Assembly: GCA_021815935.1 (NCBI GenBank) | Contig: JAKAZH010000002.1 | Span: 1-22,518, forward strand | Length of the DNA stretch: 22,518 bases | Direction: 5' to 3' | Source: Actinomycetes bacterium | GTDB taxonomy: Bacteria; Actinomycetota; Acidimicrobiia; Acidimicrobiales; Palsa-688 | Shown here: positions 1 to 8,326 of the stretch, piece by piece | How positions within the stretch are numbered: the stretch's first letter is position 1 | Layout: each line of letters begins with the position of its first letter | The notes under the pieces: generated by a model | What the model was told of the DNA's origin: nothing | Database searches by the model: none | The model's input: the letters and a program-made list of their open reading frames with translations, nothing else | Position numbers and translations under genes: made by a program

Positions 1-18
1 GGCTAATTCAGGCCCGCA

Positions 19-50
19 GCAGTGGGCACGGTCGGCAGTGGGCACGGTCG
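19..50. repeat. 16-bp direct repeat, two copies
   Basis: Two exact head-to-tail copies of gcagtgggcacggtcg occupy 19-34 and 35-50. They lie just left of palindromic element A in non-coding DNA. No function is visible. The second palindromic element in the window is also bordered by short direct repeats. Confidence 0.9.
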
Positions 51-67
51 GCGGCCGCTGCTAGGGG

Positions 68-244
68 CGTCAGAAATGGGCAGGATCTGCTCGACGAAAA
101 TCTTTGGTACCAAAAAGTGCGTTTTCCGAGCGAGGGCTGGTACCAAACTTTTTCGGAGCAAGGATCGGGTACCAAAAACGCTGGAAAAACGAACGTTTTG
201 GTCAGGCTCTTCAGTACGCTTCGCGATCCTGACCAAAAGCGACG
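68..244. repeat. Palindromic intergenic repeat, copy A
   Basis: This non-coding block of about 177 bases lies just past the alpha-mannosidase stop. It carries three GGTACC motifs (106-111, 139-144, 168-173), the first inside the 12-bp palindrome TTTGGTACCAAA at 103-114. Exact 11-bp inverted arms at 196-206 (ttttggtcagg) and 228-238 can form a stem with a 21-base loop. The ends (68-90 and 223-244) are imperfect inverted repeats. It shares exact words with the block at 16574-16755 in opposite orientation: GCGAGGGCTGGTACC (130-144), CGCGATCCTGACCAAA (222-237) and gatcgggtaccaaaa (163-177). Both blocks have similar length and module content, so I infer one mobile or REP/MITE-like family. No coding capacity is evident. 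Confidence 0.75.
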
Positions 245-262
245 ACTTTGGCCGGCTCCGAC

Positions 263-2944
263 CTAGTCCAAAGGCCCATCGAGGCGGGCAGTGGCGAATT
301 CCCAGCGTCCAAGGGGAAACGAGCCGGTCCAACTCTCGAGTTCTTGTCCTGCCAGGTCGACCAGTGTCCCGCTTCCGCCGGGGATGCGCACCCACGTATC
401 GGTGTCACACGGGTTGAACACCCGAAGTTCCACCTGCCCGCCGTTCCGGCGCAAGCTCGAAACGACGCCACGCCCGGTGTCGACGCTGAACCGGCTGCCC
501 CGGTCGTCGAGCCGGCCGCCCCCATGCGCCCTCGTGGCGATGAGCGGACTCCAAAGTGCCTCCGCTAGTGACCACGGGTCGGTGCAGTCGAGTGCCACCG
601 CATATGTGAAGGCCTGCGGGCCGGGCATCTGGGCGTCGCGAAGCGCTAGGGGCGGTCCTGCAATGGCGCGCCTCGTTGCCAATGTGGGTTTCGAGATTAT
701 CCCGGTCCCTCGAAGCAGCGTGAGAGCCAGCGCCTGGCCGTCGTCGACGAGACCGTATTCAAGAAGCCCCTGGTGCAGGACGGTTACGTCTCCTGCACTT
801 ACGAAGCGTCTCGACGGAAACGTGTCAGGCGGCGCCTCTATGAGCCACTCCTCTTCTCGTCCAGGTCGCGGGACGGGGCGCCGGACTGTAGCGAACGCGC
901 ATTCCGCCACGGTCTCGACCGCCCGGGCGGGGAGAGGAAACACCGCCCGAACCCGGTGGTTTCGCACCGTGTTGTCGAAGCTGGTGGTCACCCTGACCGC
1001 CCGCTCTGCGCAACGCACTTCGACGTCGGACACCACGCAGACAGGCGTGGCACGCCCGACACCCCAGCCGTAGGTACGGGTAGTCCTTACGACGGCGCGA
1101 AGCGGCCCGTGCTCTATGACCGCGACGTGCACGTCGTTCGGCGAGGTGACTGCGTCGACGCCGTCGAACGGGGAGAAGTTGTAGGTGTCCCCGTCGTCGG
1201 GTTCCTCGCAGAGTCTGTTCATGCCGCCGATGCCGTTAAGGGCAAAAGACCCCGTCGTCGCGTCGATCTCGACGCGGAGAGCTCCGTTGTCGACGATGAT
1301 CGCCCCGCCGGCAACCGCGACGCTCACGGGTTCTGCTTCCTCGGTCCCGCTCGGGCGGAGCAGAGCCCAGCCGTAGCCCGGGATGTCGCACGCGCGTACC
1401 AGGGACCGGATCGACGGGAGACGTGTGACCGTGAGGCTCAGAGGTGCGTCGGCGGTGGCGGCCGCCCGCCCCCACACTTCGGCCATGAGGGCTCCTACCG
1501 CGAGGTTGGCCGGTGCAGCGCGGCTCGACGTAACAGACACTGACACCGGGCCGGTAGCGCTTCGTGGCGAGATGTCCACGTACACGATGGGGCACGACTC
1601 GCCGATCCAGCCCTGGGCCGCCAGCTCGGCGAGCATTCTGGCGAGGTCACGGCCGCGACCGGTTCTAGTCGTGGTGCCACCTGCCGTGACGCCAAGCGCC
1701 TGGCCGCCCATCTTCTCGACCTCGCTCCCGACCTCGCTCCCGACCTCGCTCCCGACCTCGACCTCGACTTCGACGAGTCCGCTCCGGGTGCCGGCGGAGG
1801 GGTTGAGCACCATGTGGCCCGAGCCGGCCGTTGCCATGGAGGCGATCTCGAGGGCGCTCCGCGTGACCGTCGCAGCGAGGGTGCAGGCCGTGTCGTAGCG
1901 CGAAAGCACTGCGCGCCCGACTGAATCCGCCGAGCATCCGCAGATCGAGTCGTGCGCCGAGTTGCGTATCACCTCGAGCCAGGCACGGTCGAGACTGTCG
2001 CCGGGCCAGTCCTCGGGCGCCAGCCACAACGCGGCGAGCGGCTCGGCCGTGCGTTCGAGGGCCGACTCTGCGGCGGCCGCGGCCTGCTTGATGTCGACCC
2101 GGCTGGAGAGGACTCCGGATAGGAGAGGGGCCCGAATGTTGCTTCGAAGCTCCCCGGCCAGCACGCTCAAGCCATCGTGAGGCGCTTCGCCAAGATAGGA
2201 GCGGAGATCTGTTACGACGACGCGGAAGTGGTCCTGGGCGGCGTTCGCCTCCTCCACGACGGCCCCCAAATGGGGTTGCGCTCCGTGATGGTCGCCGCCG
2301 TTGACCACGAGGAGAGGATCGTCGTCGCGCAAGAGGACTCCGAGCTCCCTCTCGTAGTCGCCTAGCCGGCCGACGAACCCGCCGGCATCGCGAGGGAGGT
2401 GCCCTCCGGCGCTGTAGCCGGAAGGCAGGTACTCCGCCCGGACGCTCGAACCGTCAGGCGAAGCCCATACGAATGCGTTCCGACCCACGGTGTCCGGAAC
2501 ACCCCTCCAGACGACGGCATGCTCGATCCCGACGCTGCGCAGGATCTGTGGCATCTGGGAGACGTGGCCGAACATATCCGGCAGGTAGCCGACGTCGCAG
2601 GATCCTCCGAGGCGTCCCGCCGTCGAGCGGCCGAGCTGCAGGTTGCGCACGATCGTCTCGGCTGACACGGCGAATTCGTCCATCAGGCAATACCATGGGC
2701 CGATCCCGAGGCGGCCCTCTCGTACCAGACGTGCAACCCGTTCCGCCTGGTCCCGCCTGACCTCGAGGTAGTCCTCGACGAGAGCCATCTGGCCGTCGAG
2801 ATGGAAATGCGTCAGCCGGGGCTCGACGTCGAGGAGGTTGAGAAGCTCGTCGACTACGACGACGAGCTGAGCACGGAACTCCTCGAAGGACTGGTACCAC
2901 TCCCGGTCCCAGTGGGTATGAGCAACAACGGCCACCTTGCGCAC
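263..2944 (-). CDS. Alpha-mannosidase, glycoside hydrolase family 38
   Basis: This 893-residue protein is a GH38 retaining, zinc-dependent alpha-mannosidase, which removes alpha-linked mannose from glycans or mannosyl-glycerate-like substrates. The N-terminal catalytic barrel opens with HTHWDREWY (residues 9-17), giving the first zinc His and Asp. FHLDGQ (47-52) follows. YLPDMFGH (120-127) holds the presumed nucleophile Asp123, and NSAHDSICG (328-336) supplies a further zinc His331. The C-terminal half matches the beta-sandwich region of the family, and the length is typical. There is no signal peptide, so it is probably cytoplasmic. The GTG start at 2944 directly precedes the zinc motif; its ribosome site is weak. 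Residues about 391-410 are a Val-Glu/Gly-Ser-Glu-Val repeat encoded by a 12-bp tandem repeat, probably a surface linker. Exact substrate is not visible. Confidence 0.93.
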   Translation of the reverse strand: MRKVAVVAHTHWDREWYQSFEEFRAQLVVVVDELLNLLDVEPRLTHFHLDGQMALVEDYLEVRRDQAERVARLVREGRLGIGPWYCLMDEFAVSAETIVRNLQLGRSTAGRLGGSCDVGYLPDMFGHVSQMPQILRSVGIEHAVVWRGVPDTVGRNAFVWASPDGSSVRAEYLPSGYSAGGHLPRDAGGFVGRLGDYERELGVLLRDDDPLLVVNGGDHHGAQPHLGAVVEEANAAQDHFRVVVTDLRSYLGEAPHDGLSVLAGELRSNIRAPLLSGVLSSRVDIKQAAAAAESALERTAEPLAALWLAPEDWPGDSLDRAWLEVIRNSAHDSICGCSADSVGRAVLSRYDTACTLAATVTRSALEIASMATAGSGHMVLNPSAGTRSGLVEVEVEVGSEVGSEVGSEVEKMGGQALGVTAGGTTTRTGRGRDLARMLAELAAQGWIGESCPIVYVDISPRSATGPVSVSVTSSRAAPANLAVGALMAEVWGRAAATADAPLSLTVTRLPSIRSLVRACDIPGYGWALLRPSGTEEAEPVSVAVAGGAIIVDNGALRVEIDATTGSFALNGIGGMNRLCEEPDDGDTYNFSPFDGVDAVTSPNDVHVAVIEHGPLRAVVRTTRTYGWGVGRATPVCVVSDVEVRCAERAVRVTTSFDNTVRNHRVRAVFPLPARAVETVAECAFATVRRPVPRPGREEEWLIEAPPDTFPSRRFVSAGDVTVLHQGLLEYGLVDDGQALALTLLRGTGIISKPTLATRRAIAGPPLALRDAQMPGPQAFTYAVALDCTDPWSLAEALWSPLIATRAHGGGRLDDRGSRFSVDTGRGVVSSLRRNGGQVELRVFNPCDTDTWVRIPGGSGTLVDLAGQELESWTGSFPLGRWEFATARLDGPLD
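1718..1753. repeat. 12-bp tandem repeat inside the alpha-mannosidase gene
   Basis: Three exact copies of gacctcgctccc (plus strand) lie at 1718-1729, 1730-1741 and 1742-1753. Shorter gacctc units follow. On the coding strand this gives repeated Gly-Ser-Glu-Val. The unit is a multiple of three, so copy changes would keep the frame. Confidence 0.92.
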
Positions 2945-3096
2945 GGCGACAAGACACTACCCACGCAGCCTCGCAGCGTGCTACCCTTGTCGGCGCGAGG
3001 GTGGAAGCATCGAGTCGAGGCAGACTCCCTCTCCGGCTCACGCCGGGGGCCGCCGGGCCCACCCCTCTCGGGGGGCGGAGATCCGCTCCGGCCAGG

Positions 3097-3104
3097 AAAG
3101 GAGG
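3097..3104 (+). promoter_or_regulatory. Ribosome binding site of the cold-shock gene
   Basis: The sequence AAAGGAGG lies 8 bases before a GTG at 3113. It decides the start of the cold-shock protein, whose reading frame is open much further upstream. The roughly 100 bases before it are GC-rich and non-coding, consistent with a structured 5' leader. Confidence 0.85.
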
Positions 3105-3112
3105 GATTGCTT

Positions 3113-3316
3113 GTGGCAACCGGAACAGTGAAGTGGTTCAACTCGGAGAAGGGATACGGATTCATATCTCAGGACAGTGGACCCGACGTTTTCGTGCATT
3201 TCAGCGCCATCGACGGTAACGGGTACCGTAACCTCGAGGAGAACGACAAGGTCGAGTTCGAAGTCAACCAAGGCCCGAAGGGGCTCCAAGCCGCTAACGT
3301 CAAGCGCCTCGGCTAA
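3113..3316 (+). CDS. Cold-shock protein, CspA family
   Basis: This 67-residue single-domain cold-shock protein binds single-stranded RNA and DNA and acts as an RNA chaperone in the cytoplasm. It begins [18 protein letters not shown], so both nucleic-acid binding motifs are present: RNP1 (KGYGFI) and RNP2 as VFVHFSAI. The OB-fold ends in a typical Gly-Leu-Gln-Ala-Ala-Asn-Val segment. Length is normal for the family. The GTG start at 3113 is chosen because it follows a strong Shine-Dalgarno and gives the conserved N terminus. The gene is divergent from the alpha-mannosidase gene and monocistronic, followed by a strong hairpin. Confidence 0.97.
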   Translation: MATGTVKWFNSEKGYGFISQDSGPDVFVHFSAIDGNGYRNLEENDKVEFEVNQGPKGLQAANVKRLG

Positions 3317-3337
3317 CGCCCGCGGTTAACTGATTTG

Positions 3338-3365
3338 CGAAGAGCCCGCTTATGCGGGCTCTTCG
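3338..3365. terminator. Bidirectional terminator hairpin between csp and fdhD
   Basis: A perfect 12-bp stem pairs 3338-3349 (cgaagagcccgc) with 3354-3365 around a TTAT loop. It lies 21 bases after the cold-shock stop and between convergent genes. There is no clear U tract on the plus side, so efficiency as an intrinsic terminator is uncertain, although this is common in high-GC actinobacteria. Confidence 0.8.
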
Positions 3366-3419
3366 GCGCGTCCAGATTTCCGCACGACCCGGCCGCAGTA
3401 CGTCAAGTCGTCGCGGCCG

Positions 3420-4268
3420 TCATTCCGTGTACACGAGACGCTCGGCGTGGCTGTACACGTTGAAACTGTCACCCCGGACGAACGCCGCCAGCGTCACGCC
3501 CAGGTGCTTTGCTGTCTGCACGGCAAGGCTCGAAGGCGCCGAAACTGCAGCGAGGAGGGGGAGGCCTGCGACAGCAGCTTTCTGGACGATCTCGAAGCTG
3601 ACCCGTCCGGACACGACGAGGCCGTAGTCGCCCCGAGCGGGCCCGAAGCGTTGCGGGTTGAGCAAGGTCGCCCCGATGACTTTGTCGACGGCGTTGTGTC
3701 GTCCTACGTCCTCCCGCACGACAAGGAGGGCGCCTTCCCGGTCGAAGAGTCCCGCAGCGTGCAACCCACCGGTGCGATCGAAGGTTTTCTGGGCTCCACG
3801 CAGGCAGCCGACCGCTTCAGTTATCGACGACGTCGGCCACGCGCCACCGGGAGCGACCTCGCCGCAGGCGACGGCAAGGTCGTCGATCGACCTCTTTCCG
3901 CACGTCCCGCAGCTTGCCGACGCGGCGAACGTGCGGGGCTGGGCGTCCGGCCTGTGGGGGCGGGTCAGGCGGATCGCCACATGGTTCCATCGGGAGAGCG
4001 GATCGAGTGAGACCGCTTCGCAGTAATCGACCGACCGTATCTCGGCGGGGCCCGCAACGCCTTCGGTGTACACGAAGCCTGCGGCGAGCTCGAAGTCGTG
4101 GCCGGGTGTGCGCATCGTGACAGCGAGGGGGACTGCAGCCTCACCCGGACCTGCAACCATCAGCTGGAGCGGTTCCTCGGTGGCGACGTCGTCGGGCAGC
4201 TCCAGCCGGCGCCCGGGGCGGACCTTGAGGACGCGCAGCGGCGTCACCGCCTTAGGCGAGGCGTGCAT
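3420..4268 (-). CDS. fdhD: Formate dehydrogenase accessory sulfurtransferase FdhD
   Basis: This 282-residue protein is FdhD, which transfers sulfur (from IscS in E. coli) to the bis-MGD molybdenum cofactor so that formate dehydrogenase becomes active. Evidence is the early EEPLQL segment, the FELAAGFVYTEG block (residues 59-70), the essential cysteine pair SCGTCGK (Cys120 and Cys123), and the REDVGRHNAVDKVIG motif followed by VSGRVSFEIVQK. Length is normal. The ATG at 4268 is chosen because it gives the usual N terminus and overlaps the end of mobA by 17 bases, suggesting translational coupling. The open frame continues upstream out of phase with mobA, but that part has no FdhD similarity. 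No formate dehydrogenase structural gene lies in the window. Confidence 0.95.
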   Translation of the reverse strand: MHASPKAVTPLRVLKVRPGRRLELPDDVATEEPLQLMVAGPGEAAVPLAVTMRTPGHDFELAAGFVYTEGVAGPAEIRSVDYCEAVSLDPLSRWNHVAIRLTRPHRPDAQPRTFAASASCGTCGKRSIDDLAVACGEVAPGGAWPTSSITEAVGCLRGAQKTFDRTGGLHAAGLFDREGALLVVREDVGRHNAVDKVIGATLLNPQRFGPARGDYGLVVSGRVSFEIVQKAAVAGLPLLAAVSAPSSLAVQTAKHLGVTLAAFVRGDSFNVYSHAERLVYTE

Positions 4269-4899
4269 GGCGCGCCCGTGCTCCGCTCGAGCGGTCGATC
4301 CTGTCCTCGCCGTCCAAGCCTGCGAGCGCCTCAGGCGTATCGACGTCTGTGAGAGCCCTTCGCCACCCCGAGGGCGCCCCGTCACGCTCGGGGAGCAGGT
4401 AGTGCGGTTCGATCGCGTCGAGCAGGGCTCCCATGGAGCGCTGCCCCCGGTTGAGCACCTCGACTGCGATATCCACCACCTTCGGGCCGTACCTTGCGCA
4501 TAGCGGCTGGGGTATCCCTTCGAGAAGCGGGACGGCGGACACGCCAGCGGGGTAAGCGGCGAGCCAGCGCAGAATGTCGGCGTCGAGGTCGGGCAGATCC
4601 GTCGCCACGAGCAGCACCGGTCCGTCCCAGCCGGCAGCTCGAAGCCGGCTGCACCCTTCGACGAAACCTGCGAGGGGACCACCTCCGGGCGGGTCCTCGG
4701 TGAATGCCGGCAGCCCGCTCCTGCCCGGGCCGACCTCCACCGCCATCTCTGCAACCTCGATGAGGGTCCCCGCCGTGCGCCTGGCGAGCGTGGCAGCCTG
4801 ACCGCCCTGCGCGCCGACGACCAGCGTAGCCTTGTCGACACCCATCCGGCGGCTCGCCCCACCTGTGAGCAGCACGCCTGCGCATCGCATGTCACCCAT
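4252..4899 (-). CDS. mobA: Molybdenum cofactor guanylyltransferase MobA
   Basis: This 215-residue protein matches MobA, which joins GMP from GTP to molybdopterin to build the guanine dinucleotide cofactor used by formate dehydrogenase and related enzymes. The nucleotide-binding signature LLTGGASRRMGVDKA is at residues 10-24, GGGPLAG at about 72-78, the metal-binding Asp101 in ATDLPDL, and a late DVDTPEAL block closes the family pattern. A related CTP-type transferase (MocA) is possible but the fdhD partner favours MobA. Start at ATG 4899 or ATG 4890; both precede the signature. It is the first gene of a mobA-fdhD pair. Confidence 0.9.
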   Translation of the reverse strand: MGDMRCAGVLLTGGASRRMGVDKATLVVGAQGGQAATLARRTAGTLIEVAEMAVEVGPGRSGLPAFTEDPPGGGPLAGFVEGCSRLRAAGWDGPVLLVATDLPDLDADILRWLAAYPAGVSAVPLLEGIPQPLCARYGPKVVDIAVEVLNRGQRSMGALLDAIEPHYLLPERDGAPSGWRRALTDVDTPEALAGLDGEDRIDRSSGARARHARLA

Positions 4900-4941
4900 T
4901 CTTGCCTACGCCGGCGGAAAAAAGATCAGGACACGCGGCGC

Positions 4942-5029
4942 GAGACAGCCGTGAGACAGCCGTGAGACAGGCATGAGACAGCCATGAGACAGCCATGAGA
5001 CAGCCATGAGACAGCCGTGGGACAATAGT
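4942..5029. repeat. 11-bp tandem repeat in the mobA/tyrS spacer
   Basis: Seven head-to-tail copies of gagacagcc(g/a)t run from 4942 to 5018, followed by a degenerate eighth copy (gggacaatagt, 5019-5029). Variation is limited to CGT/CAT endings and one GGCAT. The array fills most of the 133-base spacer between divergent mobA and tyrS. It lacks CRISPR-like spacers. The 11-bp period is close to one helical turn, so identical faces of the DNA would be aligned. It may overlap the tyrS promoter. Confidence 0.95.
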
Positions 5030-5032
5030 GCC
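4997..5032 (+). promoter_or_regulatory. Possible leaderless tyrS promoter
   Basis: GACAAT at 5021-5026 resembles a -10 element, and its expected start of transcription falls at about 5033, the A of the tyrS ATG. GAGACA at 4997-5002, part of the 11-bp repeat, sits 18 bases upstream as a possible -35. No Shine-Dalgarno precedes the ATG, in keeping with a leaderless message, a common actinobacterial mode. This is an inference from spacing only. Confidence 0.35.
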
Positions 5033-6358
5033 ATGTCGCCGATAGTCAACGAGCTCGCCTGGCGCGGTCTGATCCATCAGGTCACGGACCGTGCCGCCCT
5101 CTCCGAGCGCTTGGAGGCGGGCCCGATCGTCGCGTACATCGGCTTCGACCCTACTGCCGCCAGCCTGCATGTCGGTCACCTGCAGCAGCTGTGCCTTCTA
5201 CGGCTGATCGCCCGGCACGGAAGCCGGCCGATAGCGTTGATCGGCGGGGGTACAGGGATGATCGGGGATCCGAGCGGAAAGAGCGAGGAACGCAACCTGC
5301 TCCAACCTCGGGAGCTGGAAGCCAACCGCGCCTCGATATCGGCGCAGGTCGCCGCCCTTCTCGGCAGCGAAGCGTCCCCGGCGCCAGGCGCAGCGGTGAT
5401 CGCCGACAACTTCGACTGGCTCGGCGAGGTGCGCCTGATCGACTTCCTGCGAGACGTCGGGAAGCTGTTCAGCGTGAATGAGATGGTCCGAAAGGACTCG
5501 GTGCGTAGCCGCCTCGACCGCCAAGGGGAGAGCCTGTCGTTCACCGAGTTCAGCTACATGCTCCTCCAGGCATGGGACTTCGTTCAGCTCTACGACCGCT
5601 ACGGTTGCGAACTGCAGCTCGGCGGCAGCGACCAGTGGGGCAACATCTCCGAGGGCGTCACGCTGGTCAGGCGCCTGCGCGCGGGCGCCAGGGCGTTCGG
5701 GCTCACATCGCCTCTGGTGACGAAGGCGGACGGGACGAAGTTCGGAAAGACGGAGAGCGGGACGGTGTGGCTCGATCCTGAGCGGACCTCGCCCTACGAG
5801 TTCTACCAGTTCTGGATGCGGACCCCCGACAGCGACGCGGTTTCCTACCTGCGCCGCTTCACCTCGCTCGGCGAGGCGGAGATCGTTGAGCTCGACGAAA
5901 GGCTCGCCTCGCGCCCCGAGGAGCGCAGGGCGCAGCGCGAGCTTGCGTCGTCGCTGACGGCGCTCGTCCACGGAACCGAGGAGGCGGCCCGCGCAGCGGT
6001 GGCGGCGAAAGCTCTTTTCACCATGTCGCTAGCCGACCTGGACGGCGAAGCATTGGAGGCGGCCCTGGCCGATGCCCCAAGCACCGTCGTCGCCCGAGCG
6101 GACGTCGAGGGGGCGCTCAGCGTGATAGACGCGGCGGTTCTTACGGGGATCGTCTCGTCGCGCGGTGACGCCCGCCGCCAGCTGTCGCAAGGAGCGATCT
6201 ACCTCAACGGCGTGCGGGTCGCCGAGGATCGTCGCCTACAAGCAGGCGACGCGTTGCACGGGCGCTGGGTCGTGCTCCGGCGGGGCCGGTCGACCCAGCA
6301 CGTCATCGAAGTTCGAGACGAGGTCGCGCAAGTGGCCGACAAGGAGGCGACGACATGA
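5033..6358 (+). CDS. tyrS: Tyrosyl-tRNA synthetase
   Basis: This 441-residue class I synthetase charges tRNA-Tyr with tyrosine. The Rossmann domain has FDPTAASLHVGHL with the HIGH-type motif HVGH at residues 46-49, then GGSDQWGNI (197-205), and the KMSKS-type loop appears as KFGKT (236-240). A C-terminal S4-like RNA-binding domain begins near residue 370 (SRGDARRQLSQGAIYLNG). This is the bacterial TyrRS with normal length. ATG 5033 is preferred over the in-frame ATG at 5006, which lies inside the 11-bp repeat array. The last codons overlap the next gene (ATGA at 6355-6358), so both are probably on one message. Confidence 0.97.
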   Translation: MSPIVNELAWRGLIHQVTDRAALSERLEAGPIVAYIGFDPTAASLHVGHLQQLCLLRLIARHGSRPIALIGGGTGMIGDPSGKSEERNLLQPRELEANRASISAQVAALLGSEASPAPGAAVIADNFDWLGEVRLIDFLRDVGKLFSVNEMVRKDSVRSRLDRQGESLSFTEFSYMLLQAWDFVQLYDRYGCELQLGGSDQWGNISEGVTLVRRLRAGARAFGLTSPLVTKADGTKFGKTESGTVWLDPERTSPYEFYQFWMRTPDSDAVSYLRRFTSLGEAEIVELDERLASRPEERRAQRELASSLTALVHGTEEAARAAVAAKALFTMSLADLDGEALEAALADAPSTVVARADVEGALSVIDAAVLTGIVSSRGDARRQLSQGAIYLNGVRVAEDRRLQAGDALHGRWVVLRRGRSTQHVIEVRDEVAQVADKEATT

Positions 6359-6894
6359 AGGTAACCCAGGTCGGGCCTTACCCCCCAGGGCGTGACCATG
6401 AAACCTACGAACGGACGCGCAGGCGGGTCCTTTGGGCAATGCCGAGCGGTCTGTACGTGCTCGGGAGCAGCTTCGCCGGCCAGCGGAATCTGATGACCCT
6501 CAACTGGGCGACGCAAGTTTCGAGCGAGCCGAAGCTGGTAGCGGTCAGCGTCGAGCGCGAGGCGCTGAGCAACAGGCTTGTGCGCGAAGGGCATGCTTTT
6601 TCCGTCAACGTAATCGCAAGGAGCGACCGTGGCCTGGTGAGGAAATTCGTGAAGCCGCTCGACGATGACGGCGCTCCTGGCGAGCTGGCCGGCTTCGCCG
6701 TGACCACCGCTGCTACGGGCGCTCCGCTGCTCGAAAGCTCGCTAGCGTGGCTGGACTGCCGGCTTTATCAGGCGACCGACTTCGTGAGCCACACTCTCTT
6801 CGTCGGCGAAGTCGTCGACTGCGGCCCCTCCGAGCTGCCGGAGGGCGTCGAGGTTCTCCGGATGGAAGACACCCGGATGAGCTATGGCGGCTGA
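6355..6894 (+). CDS. Flavin reductase-like FMN-binding protein
   Basis: This 179-residue protein resembles the flavin-reductase-like domain family, small FMN-binding split-barrel proteins that reduce flavin with NAD(P)H for partner monooxygenases or act in related redox steps. Support comes from the ordered pattern GLYVLGS, NLMTLNWATQVSSEPKLVAVSVE, then HAFSVNVI and the late HTLFVGEVVDC segment. No fused oxygenase is present and none is adjacent, so the partner is unknown. It overlaps tyrS by four bases. The stop at 6892 is in the same frame as the downstream RNase D coding region. Confidence 0.85.
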   Translation: MKVTQVGPYPPGRDHETYERTRRRVLWAMPSGLYVLGSSFAGQRNLMTLNWATQVSSEPKLVAVSVEREALSNRLVREGHAFSVNVIARSDRGLVRKFVKPLDDDGAPGELAGFAVTTAATGAPLLESSLAWLDCRLYQATDFVSHTLFVGEVVDCGPSELPEGVEVLRMEDTRMSYGG

Positions 6895-6980
6895 GGGGGC
6901 CGGGATCCCGGCCCCATACTTGCGGGCGGACGGCCGCGACGGGTAGACCTGACAGGTGCTGAAAGTCCAACACGAAGCGC

Positions 6981-6988
6981 AGGAGAGG
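6981..6988 (+). promoter_or_regulatory. Ribosome site pointing to a non-standard RNase D start
   Basis: AGGAGAGG is the best Shine-Dalgarno before the RNase D frame. Its GGAG core is 5 bases before an in-frame GTT (6991) and 8 bases before an in-frame ATA (6994). There is no ATG, GTG or TTG in frame between the preceding stop (6892) and 7162. Confidence 0.6.
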
Positions 6989-6993
6989 CCGTT

Positions 6994-8169
6994 ATAGAGC
7001 TCGTCGCCGACGATACGTCCCTCGCCGACCTCCTCGTCGAGCTGCGCAGCGTTGAACGCTACGGAATCGACACGGAATTCCACCGTGAGAAGACGTATTG
7101 GCCGGTCCTCGCACTCCTCCAGCTGAGTTGGAGAGAGCCTGGAAGCTCCCGCGACCGGATCGTGCTCGTCGACCCTTTCGGTGTCGACGTGAGCGCCCTG
7201 GCGGCCGTCGTTGCCGGCCCGGCCGTGATGGTCGGCCACGCCTGCGACCAGGACCTGGAGATTATCCGCCGGACATGCGGGGTCCTGCCGGGAACGATTT
7301 TCGACACGCAGATCGCCGCGGGGTTCTGCGGTCACAGCAGCGCCAGCCTTGCCTCGCTCGTGAAATCGTTCCTCGGGAAGGACCTCGCCAAAGGGGACCG
7401 GCTGACGGATTGGCAGGCACGGCCGCTGACCTCGTCGCAGCTCGCCTACGCAGCATCCGACGTGGAGCACCTGCTGGTCCTCGCCGACACGATCACCGCC
7501 GAGCTCGATGCCACCGGCCGATCGGGCTGGGTCGACCAGGAGTGCGCCAGCCTGCTTGCGCGCTGCGCAACCCACGCCGACGCGCGGAGGGCGTGGTGGA
7601 AGCTTCGTGACGCCCGCACGCTCAAGGGCGCCTCGCGTGGCGTCGCACAGGAGGTCGCAGCATGGAGGGAGCGTAGGGCTGCCACCGTGGATCAGCCGGT
7701 CCGCTATGTGGTAGCCGACCTTGTCGTCCAGGCGATCGCACACCGTCCTCCGTCGACTCACGAAGCGCTCAACTCGATGCGCGGCCTCGACGGCAGGCGG
7801 CTCAAGTCTCCCGTAGCCGACGAGATCCTCGAAGCCGTCGAGCGTGGCAGGAACCTTCCCGAGGAGCAGATCCTGCCACCCCCGAGCGACGAAGTCCCCA
7901 AGGAGCTCCGGGCGTCGGTTGCCTTGATGATGGCGTGGATAGCCCAGGTGGCCAAGAACGAGCGAATCGACCCCGCCGCGGTGGCCACCCGGTCTGATGT
8001 CGCCGCCTTCCTCCGGGACGACCCTCAGTGCCGCCTGCTCGACGGATGGCGAGGCGCGCTTCTGAGCGGAGCGCTGCGAGCTTTGAGGGACGGCGACGGG
8101 GCGTTGACGTTCAACCCTTCAGGTTCGCTTCGCCTGGAGGCCGCCTCAGGGACTCCCCTCGAGCTGTAG
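6994..8169 (+). CDS. rnd: Ribonuclease D with HRDC domain
   Basis: This gene encodes a DEDD-family 3'-5' exoribonuclease that trims tRNA and other RNA 3' ends. The exonuclease domain shows Exo I as IDTEFHREKTYW (DTE codons at 7069-7077), Exo II as GHACDQDLEII, and Exo III as YAASDVEHL. A C-terminal HRDC domain includes RPPSTHEALNSMRGL. Length is about 391 residues, normal for RNase D. Starting at the first standard codon (GTG 7162) would remove Exo I and leave a dead enzyme. I place the start at ATA 6994 by ribosome-site spacing, with GTT 6991 (one base from GTG) or CTG 6949 as alternatives. The function is sure; the start is not. Confidence 0.88.
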   Translation: MELVADDTSLADLLVELRSVERYGIDTEFHREKTYWPVLALLQLSWREPGSSRDRIVLVDPFGVDVSALAAVVAGPAVMVGHACDQDLEIIRRTCGVLPGTIFDTQIAAGFCGHSSASLASLVKSFLGKDLAKGDRLTDWQARPLTSSQLAYAASDVEHLLVLADTITAELDATGRSGWVDQECASLLARCATHADARRAWWKLRDARTLKGASRGVAQEVAAWRERRAATVDQPVRYVVADLVVQAIAHRPPSTHEALNSMRGLDGRRLKSPVADEILEAVERGRNLPEEQILPPPSDEVPKELRASVALMMAWIAQVAKNERIDPAAVATRSDVAAFLRDDPQCRLLDGWRGALLSGALRALRDGDGALTFNPSGSLRLEAASGTPLEL

Positions 8170-8326
8170 GCCGAGGGGCCAGACGTCCGCATCCCCGGCT
8201 TTCGTCTGTGGACGCTGTCAACCCGGGGCCGGTTGGGTACTACCGAAAGTTGAGCGTCAAGGGTTGATATTATTGCGGGGGTCGCCGCTGACACGTGGCG
8301 ATTCTCGATGAACGGGAGCTTTTACG

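Noticed and set aside
22..568. Open frames on the plus strand over the left spacer and mannosidase end
   Set aside because: They read through the palindromic repeat and the antisense of the mannosidase, with no recognisable domains.
4269..4895. Upstream extension of the fdhD frame
   Set aside because: It lies out of frame inside mobA, has an Arg/Ser-rich shadow composition and no FdhD similarity.
4942..5029. CRISPR array
   Set aside because: Units are 11 bases with no spacers between them; it is a simple tandem repeat.
4900..5032. T-box or other riboswitch before tyrS
   Set aside because: The spacer is mostly tandem repeats, with no T-box sequence, specifier loop or terminator/antiterminator pair visible.
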